DNA from: Gluconobacter vitians
Lineage (GTDB): Bacteria > Pseudomonadota > Alphaproteobacteria > Acetobacterales > Acetobacteraceae
Reading direction: 5' to 3'
Assembly: GCF_015244565.1 (NCBI RefSeq)
Contig: NZ_JABCQG010000007.1
Coordinates: 62,001-126,000, forward strand
DNA: 64,000 bases
Positions 63,584 through 64,000 of this stretch are shown here, in pieces. The notes under the pieces were generated by a model, which was not told where the DNA came from, made no database searches, and was given only the letters and a program-made list of their open reading frames with translations. Both the position numbers and the translations under genes were made by a program. How positions within the stretch are numbered: position 1 is the first letter of the stretch; each line of letters opens with the position of its first letter.

Positions 63584-64000
63584 CTATTTTTCAAGCACGC
63601 AAGAGACAGCATGGCCATCGCCAAGGATAATCTCGTGATCGTGGAAGCGGCACAGCGCATTGCGATGCGCCACACTGATAAAGGTGGTGTCTGGCAGCGT
63701 GGAAAGAAGGGCCTCGTAAAGACGGCGTTCATTGCCCTCGTCCAGGGCAGATGTGGCCTCGTCCAGAAACAGGATCGCCGGCCGGAACAGGAGCGCCCTC
63801 GCCACGGCCAGACGCTGCTGCTCTCCGGGAGACAACACATCCCCCCACTCCGCGATGTCATCCAGCCGAGGACTGTATCCCGCCAGATTCACGACTTGCA
63901 GAGCCTGCTGACAGGACAGCGTTTCATAACGGTCCGGCGTTGCGGGATAGCTCAGGGCCTGACGCAGGGTACCGGACGGCACATAGCTGCGCTGGGGCAG
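63584..64000 (-). CDS. ABC transporter ATP-binding/permease protein, SbmA/BacA/YddA type (partial, 5' end beyond window)
   Basis: The last 138 residues are visible; the frame is open to the window edge. The readable part is the end of an ATPase domain: LPQRSYVPSGTLRQALSYP (Q-loop region), the signature LSPGEQQRLAVARAL, Walker B AILFLDEATSALDE and the H-loop SVAHR. The variant signature with EQQR fits the ABC_membrane_2 family of fused inner-membrane half-transporters. The stop is 65 bp before copA on the same strand. The start and membrane part are outside the window. Confidence 0.8.
   Translation of the reverse strand: MPQRSYVPSGTLRQALSYPATPDRYETLSCQQALQVVNLAGYSPRLDDIAEWGDVLSPGEQQRLAVARALLFRPAILFLDEATSALDEGNERRLYEALLSTLPDTTFISVAHRNALCRFHDHEIILGDGHAVSCVLEK

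Overview
The window is about 60% GC and looks like chromosomal DNA of an acetic acid bacterium, most likely Gluconobacter or a close relative in the Acetobacteraceae. The evidence is a hopanoid locus, a GcrA-type cell-cycle regulator, the alphaproteobacterial AddAB repair system, a single-cysteine DksA, a BBP2-like beta-barrel protein, a GalP-like sugar symporter and a 2,5-diketogluconate-reductase-like aldo/keto reductase. I see no insertion sequence, prophage, integrase or CRISPR array; this is ordinary, densely packed core and semi-core chromosome.

Layout. 1-4.6 kb: hopanoid side-chain genes, hpnM-hpnI-hpnJ on the minus strand (hpnJ runs off the left edge) and hpnH divergent. 4.7-6.1 kb: a CNNM/CorC-type membrane protein. 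6.1-7.9 kb: a minus-strand flagellar operon, flgI-flgJ(rod domain)-flgN. 8.1-8.7 kb: dksA and tRNA-Thr(GGT). 8.9-18.5 kb, minus strand: tsaE-addB-addA with trxA downstream, then rnd and gcrA. 18.6-24.7 kb: a family 4 glycosyltransferase, ferredoxin-NADP reductase, D-amino-acid dehydrogenase, a 703-residue unknown protein with a glycosyltransferase-like C-terminus, and a small exported His/Lys-rich protein. 24.9-30.9 kb: typA, queF, an AAC(3)-like acetyltransferase, a flavin reductase, the beta-barrel protein and an aldo/keto reductase. 31-38.5 kb: a 1208-residue soluble hybrid histidine kinase, an SDR, a FUSC transporter and its LysR neighbour. 38.8-50 kb, carbohydrate: a GalP-like symporter, a Pmp3-like peptide, glgX divergent from glgA-glgB-treZ, and an exported PF10091-type glucanase. 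50.2-54.8 kb: xdhA-xdhB-xdhC. 54.9-58.7 kb: a dppC-dppB-dppD-dppF transporter operon with no binding protein in view. 58.8-64 kb: a 65-codon ORF with a hairpin-rich upstream region, a cysteine synthase, an RBBP9-like hydrolase, a CopA copper ATPase and the 3' end of an ABC transporter of the SbmA/BacA/YddA type.

How the genes work together. HpnH starts hopanoid side-chain synthesis (adenosylhopane), and HpnI and HpnJ act late on it (GlcNAc addition, then cyclitol ether formation). HpnM probably moves lipid across the periplasm. The glg/tre block can build and debranch an alpha-glucan and release trehalose, but glgC and treY are not present here. AddAB processes double-strand breaks. XdhABC oxidises purines, with XdhC maturing the molybdenum cofactor.

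No large undescribed system is evident. The most unusual signals are in RNA structure and orphan genes: two start codons buried in long hairpins (hpnI and the beta-barrel gene), a three-hairpin region before a 65-codon ORF, an AT-rich perfect inverted repeat after cysK, and the TPR-plus-glycosyltransferase-like orphan. All names rest on reading the translations; no database search was possible.
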